Assembly (NCBI GenBank): GCA_964352375.1 | Contig: CAYGSA010000003.1 | Span: forward strand, 1 to 64,000 | Direction: 5' to 3' | DNA: 64,000 bases | Source: UBA1672 sp964352375 | GTDB lineage: Bacteria > Pseudomonadota > Alphaproteobacteria > Micavibrionales > Micavibrionaceae | Shown here: piece after piece, positions 61,115 through 64,000 of the stretch | How the letters are laid out: every line of letters starts with the position of its first letter | Numbering within the stretch: position 1 is the stretch's first letter | Notes under the pieces: model-generated | The model's database searches: none | What the model was told of the DNA's origin: nothing | Seen by the model: the letters and a program-made list of their open reading frames with translations, nothing else | Program-made: the position numbers and the translations under genes

Positions 61115-61678
61115 ATGGAAAGCTGGATGGTCATCGGGATAATTATAGTCATAGTCGGGACGCTCGTCCTGCTCTACAACAGATTGGTCGCCCTGCGCCA
61201 AACTCGCGAAAACGCTTTTTCCGATATCGACGTCCAACTGAAACAGCGCTTTGACCTTGTCCCTCAATTGGTCGAAACCGTAAAGGGCTACGCCGCGCAT
61301 GAGAAAGAAACATTTGAAAATGTAACAAACGCTCGCGCAGCAGTCGGCTCAGCAAAGGCCGCAGGCGGCGAGCGCGTGGCAGCAGAACAGGCCCTTGGCG
61401 GCGCATTGATGGGGCTTTTGGCCGTGGCTGAAAACTACCCTGATCTAAAAGCTGATCAAAACTTCCAAAAACTTATGTCCGAGCTTTCAGACATCGAAAA
61501 CAAAATTTCAGCAGCGCGTCGTTTCTTCAACAACGCAACCGCCGAATACAATACGGCAACCGAACAATTCCCGGCTGTGCTGATCGCAAATTCATTCGGT
61601 TTCAAGAAAGAAGAGTTCTTCGAGCTCGACGAAGCTGAAGCGGCGCTTGTGCACAAAGCCCCAGAGGTTAAGTTTTAG
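61115..61678 (+). CDS. lemA: LemA-family protein
   Basis: A 187-residue protein with one N-terminal membrane span (WMVIGIIIVIVGTLVLLYN) and the LemA helical bundle: FSDIDVQLKQRFDLVPQLVE, AVAENYPDLKADQNFQKL and ARRFFNNATAEYNT. Often paired with an M48 protease as here (gap of 9 bases). Its molecular role is unclear; the cognate gene in Listeria gave an exposed peptide. Confidence 0.93.
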   Translation: MESWMVIGIIIVIVGTLVLLYNRLVALRQTRENAFSDIDVQLKQRFDLVPQLVETVKGYAAHEKETFENVTNARAAVGSAKAAGGERVAAEQALGGALMGLLAVAENYPDLKADQNFQKLMSELSDIENKISAARRFFNNATAEYNTATEQFPAVLIANSFGFKKEEFFELDEAEAALVHKAPEVKF

Positions 61679-61687
61679 GCATAAAAT

Positions 61688-62767
61688 ATGGCAGCGCAGC
61701 AAGGCACAGGCCTCTCCACCCATATCTGGAACAACAATCTGCGCTGCATGATTTTACTGGCGCTCTATCCGATCCTAATTCTGTGCGTATTCTGGGTGGC
61801 CGTCTGGGCGCTGGGTTCGGCATCGGGAAATTACTCACAAGGGCACACAGGCAACGCCTTTGGTATGGCAGGCAGCCTAACGTATGATTTTTGGCCCATC
61901 ATCTTAAGCGGCGTGGCCATGTGGTTCTTAATATCATGGTTCTTCCATACCGCGATGATTCGCAAGCTTGCGCGCTCCCACCCCGTCAGCCGCTCGGACG
62001 AACCAGAGCTTTACAACTTGCTCGAAAATCTCTGCATTTCTCAGGGCATGAAAATGCCGCATCTCGAAATCATCGAAACCCACGCGCGCAACGCCTTCGC
62101 CAGCGGGATTTCAGAAAAAAGCTTCGCCGTCACCGTCACACGTGGCCTGATGAATTCCCTCTCAAAAGACGAGCTTGAAGCCGTGCTCGCGCATGAACTT
62201 GCGCATATCCAAAACCGAGATGTTCGCCTTCTCATCGTTACAATCATATTTACAGGCCTTTTCGGCTTTCTCGCCCAAATGATATGGAGCGTCGTACGCT
62301 ACAACATCTTCTTCACCGCTGGGCGCAGGGATAAAAACGGCGGCGGCCTCATCATCGCAATGCTTATCATCATGGCAGTGCTGTGGCTAGGCTATCTCGC
62401 AAGCCTTGTGATGCGGTTTGCCATTTCTCGCAAACGCGAATATATGGCCGATGCAGGCGCGATCTCCATGACCAAAAACCCCGAAGCCATGATGCGCGCC
62501 CTCATGCGCATATCCGGCAAAGACCGCATCCCCGAAAGCACAGATGACATTGCCATGATGTGCATCGAAAATCACGTGCCGTTCATGGGCGTTTTCGCCA
62601 CGCACCCGCCCATCAAAAAACGAATCAAGGCCATATCGATCACAACCGGAACCGAAATGCCGGACTCGGCCTCGCTTCCGCCCATCAACAAAGCCGAGCG
62701 CATTGAAAGCGCATCAAGCCGCGAAAAACGCCCGAATCCTTGGCTTATCCGAGGGCGTAGAGACTAA
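61688..62767 (+). CDS. HtpX-like M48 membrane metalloprotease
   Basis: A 359-residue inner-membrane zinc protease. Membrane spans near 20-45 and 75-95, the zinc motif LAHELAHIQNRDVR near residue 165, two more spans, and the downstream glutamate in KREYMADAGAISMT. The C-terminus HVPFMGVFATHPPIKKRIKA is typical of HtpX. Likely degrades damaged membrane proteins; co-transcribed with lemA. Confidence 0.92.
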   Translation: MAAQQGTGLSTHIWNNNLRCMILLALYPILILCVFWVAVWALGSASGNYSQGHTGNAFGMAGSLTYDFWPIILSGVAMWFLISWFFHTAMIRKLARSHPVSRSDEPELYNLLENLCISQGMKMPHLEIIETHARNAFASGISEKSFAVTVTRGLMNSLSKDELEAVLAHELAHIQNRDVRLLIVTIIFTGLFGFLAQMIWSVVRYNIFFTAGRRDKNGGGLIIAMLIIMAVLWLGYLASLVMRFAISRKREYMADAGAISMTKNPEAMMRALMRISGKDRIPESTDDIAMMCIENHVPFMGVFATHPPIKKRIKAISITTGTEMPDSASLPPINKAERIESASSREKRPNPWLIRGRRD

Positions 62768-62856
62768 AAAAACCGCTATACAGGACAAAATAAGTACGAA
62801 TTAAACATTCATGTATCTTTTTAATAGGATCCATCGAATAAACTAATAGTTAAGAT

Positions 62857-62886
62857 TTCACAAAACTCTTGGAAATCTGGTATAAT
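62857..62886 (+). promoter_or_regulatory. sigma-70-type promoter of the BI-1 family gene
   Basis: TTCACA, an 18-base spacer and a perfect TATAAT end about 46 bases before the ATG at 62933. The best-looking vegetative promoter in the window. Confidence 0.65.
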
Positions 62887-62932
62887 AACTGCTATAACTA
62901 CGTAAATTTTAAACAGTTTGGAGAAACTAGAA

Positions 62933-63634
62933 ATGCAAACAGATCGTTATTCACAGGCTCAGAGCCGCTCAGAAGTATATGACGCGGGTTTGCGCGCCCA
63001 CTTCGTCAGCGTGTATAACCGCATGACAGTTGGAATCCTTATAACAGCGATAACCGCATGGTTCGTCAGCAGCCAGCCAGCCCTGATGCAGCTTTTGCTT
63101 GGCGGCCCACAGGCTTATATTGTGATGTTCGCACCACTGGCAATTATTTGGTTCGGCTTTAACCCAGCCTCAATGTCATCCGATAAACTGAAGCTAGCCT
63201 TCGGCGGAATTAGCATCCTCTACGGTATAAGCTTCTCTGCTATTGCCTTGGCATTTGCTGGTGCAGACATCGCTCGTGCATTCTTTATTACTGCCTCAAT
63301 GTTCGCGGCACTCAGCATCTATGGCTACACAACAAAAACGGACCTCGCGCCAATGCGCAAATTCTTGTTCATGGGTGTGATTGGTTTGCTGATTGTGGGA
63401 ATTACGGGCATATTTGTTGAATATTCCAGCATGATGCAAATGGGTATAAGCGTTGTAAGTGTCTTGATTTTCGCAGGAATCACTGCATGGGAAACACAGA
63501 ACACAAAACGCATGTACAGCGCAAATAATAGCGCTGAGATCAACAGCCGTTTGGCATGGTCAGCAGCATTGAGCCTCTACATCAGCTTCGTCGTGATGTT
63601 CACACATATCCTACAACTGATGAGCCAGCGTTAA
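62933..63634 (+). CDS. Bax inhibitor-1 (YbhL/YccA) family membrane protein
   Basis: A 233-residue protein with about seven hydrophobic spans after a hydrophilic N-terminus (MQTDRYSQAQSRSEVYDAGL). The family pattern HFVSVYNRMTVGILITAITA and the C-terminal GITAWETQNTKRMY then ALSLYISFVVMFTHIL are present; these proteins include pH-sensitive calcium leak channels. The ATG at 62933 is chosen with GGAGAAA before it; a TTG at 62918 is in frame. Followed by a terminator. Confidence 0.92.
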   Translation: MQTDRYSQAQSRSEVYDAGLRAHFVSVYNRMTVGILITAITAWFVSSQPALMQLLLGGPQAYIVMFAPLAIIWFGFNPASMSSDKLKLAFGGISILYGISFSAIALAFAGADIARAFFITASMFAALSIYGYTTKTDLAPMRKFLFMGVIGLLIVGITGIFVEYSSMMQMGISVVSVLIFAGITAWETQNTKRMYSANNSAEINSRLAWSAALSLYISFVVMFTHILQLMSQR

Positions 63635-63658
63635 ACTTCGCTAAAACACAAAAATTTT

Positions 63659-63690
63659 GAAAAGCCCTGCAAGTCATTGTGGGGCTTTTT
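63659..63690 (+). terminator. intrinsic terminator
   Basis: AAAAGCCC and GGGGCTTTTT form a stem around a 15-base loop and end in a T-run, 25 bases after the BI-1 family stop codon. Confidence 0.8.
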
Positions 63691-63714
63691 ACTATTCATA
63701 ATATGAGGGCGCGC

Positions 63715-63742
63715 TTGACAAACCGCCTTTTACTGTTATTTT
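63715..63742 (+). promoter_or_regulatory. promoter of mscL
   Basis: A perfect TTGACA, a 16-base spacer and TATTTT lie about 40 bases before the mscL ATG, with GAGAGGAAA as the ribosome site. Confidence 0.5.
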
Positions 63743-63782
63743 CCTGTGCATTACAAGAAAATTTTGAGAGGAAAACCAAACA

Positions 63783-64000
63783 ATGTTTAAGGAATTCAAA
63801 GACTTTATTGCGCGCGGAAATGTGATGGACATGGCTGTCGGTATCATTATGGGCGCGGCGTTCACTGCTATTGTAAACTCAATGGTTGGCGACTTGATCA
63901 TGCCCATCGTCGGAATGGCCACAAGCGGCATCAACTTCTCTGACCAGTTCGTTGTTTTGAACGGCCAAGCATATGAAACACTGAAAATCGCTCAAGATGC
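63783..64000 (+). CDS. mscL: large-conductance mechanosensitive channel MscL (5' part, cut by window)
   Basis: The first 72 codons of a pentameric inner-membrane safety valve that opens under osmotic downshock. FKEFKDFIARGNVMDMAVGI, the first membrane span with the pore-lining AVGIIMGAAFTAIVNSM and DLIMPIVG are diagnostic. The second span and C-terminal helix lie beyond the window. Confidence 0.96.
   Translation, partial: MFKEFKDFIARGNVMDMAVGIIMGAAFTAIVNSMVGDLIMPIVGMATSGINFSDQFVVLNGQAYETLKIAQD

Noticed and set aside
1..64000. CRISPR arrays, rRNA, tRNA, insertion sequences
   Set aside because: Looked for spaced repeats, tRNA T-arm patterns and transposase motifs on both strands and saw none convincing.

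Overview
The window looks like the replication-origin region of an alphaproteobacterial chromosome. Supporting this are the gene set mnmE, rho, hemJ, hemH, hemE on one side and ppsR, maf, aroE, coaE, dnaQ, secB, fxsA, tim44, mltA on the other (the set that flanks Cori in Caulobacter), two perfect 16-bp parS sites, a dense GANTC (CcrM-type) cluster upstream of hemE, and a perfect TTAA-N7-TTAA CtrA-type box. The cell is flagellated (flgK, flgL). The combination of a Dot/Icm-type secretion locus with an alphaproteobacterial core suggests a Micavibrio-like lineage, but that placement is a guess. No rRNA, tRNA, CRISPR array, transposase or integrase was seen.

Layout. 1-9.8 kb: housekeeping genes read leftward (mnmE cut by the window edge, rho, hemJ-hemH-hemE), with a zinc-finger membrane protein, small secreted proteins and a frameshifted glycosyltransferase between them. 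9.84-10.26 kb: candidate oriC. 10.2-15 kb: accessory genes, including two tandem DUF6782-like proteins and an LRAT-fold protein. 14.9-17.3 kb: queCDEF operon under a preQ1-I riboswitch and a good promoter. 17.3-28.5 kb: dnaQ, a pentapeptide-repeat protein, an AEC transporter, a DEAD-box helicase containing a 100-N gap, then coaE, a PNKP-like phosphatase, aroE, maf, ppsR, secB, fxsA, tim44 and mltA. Relative to the Caulobacter order the ppsR-to-dnaQ segment appears inverted and separated from hemE.

29.5-59.7 kb: a type IVB secretion system (Dot/Icm, IncI Tra-like). On the minus strand, in IncI order, lie dotD, dotC, dotB, icmT, a TcpQ-domain protein, dotI, dotH, dotG, a TraP/DotF-position protein, a polypeptide with about five IcmC/IcmD-like membrane modules, icmD, icmJ and dotO, with a lytic transglycosylase, a DsbC-like isomerase and two unrecognised proteins at the ends. 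Between the TcpQ protein and dotI, on the plus strand, sits an insert of five tandem paralogues of an unrecognised exported protein family (40.8-48.6 kb), followed by flgK and flgL behind a sigma-54 promoter. The five-gene array inside the secretion locus is the most novel element here. dotA, dotL and dotM are not in the window.

59.8-64 kb: FIST-domain sensor, lemA, an HtpX-like protease, a BI-1 family membrane protein and the start of mscL.
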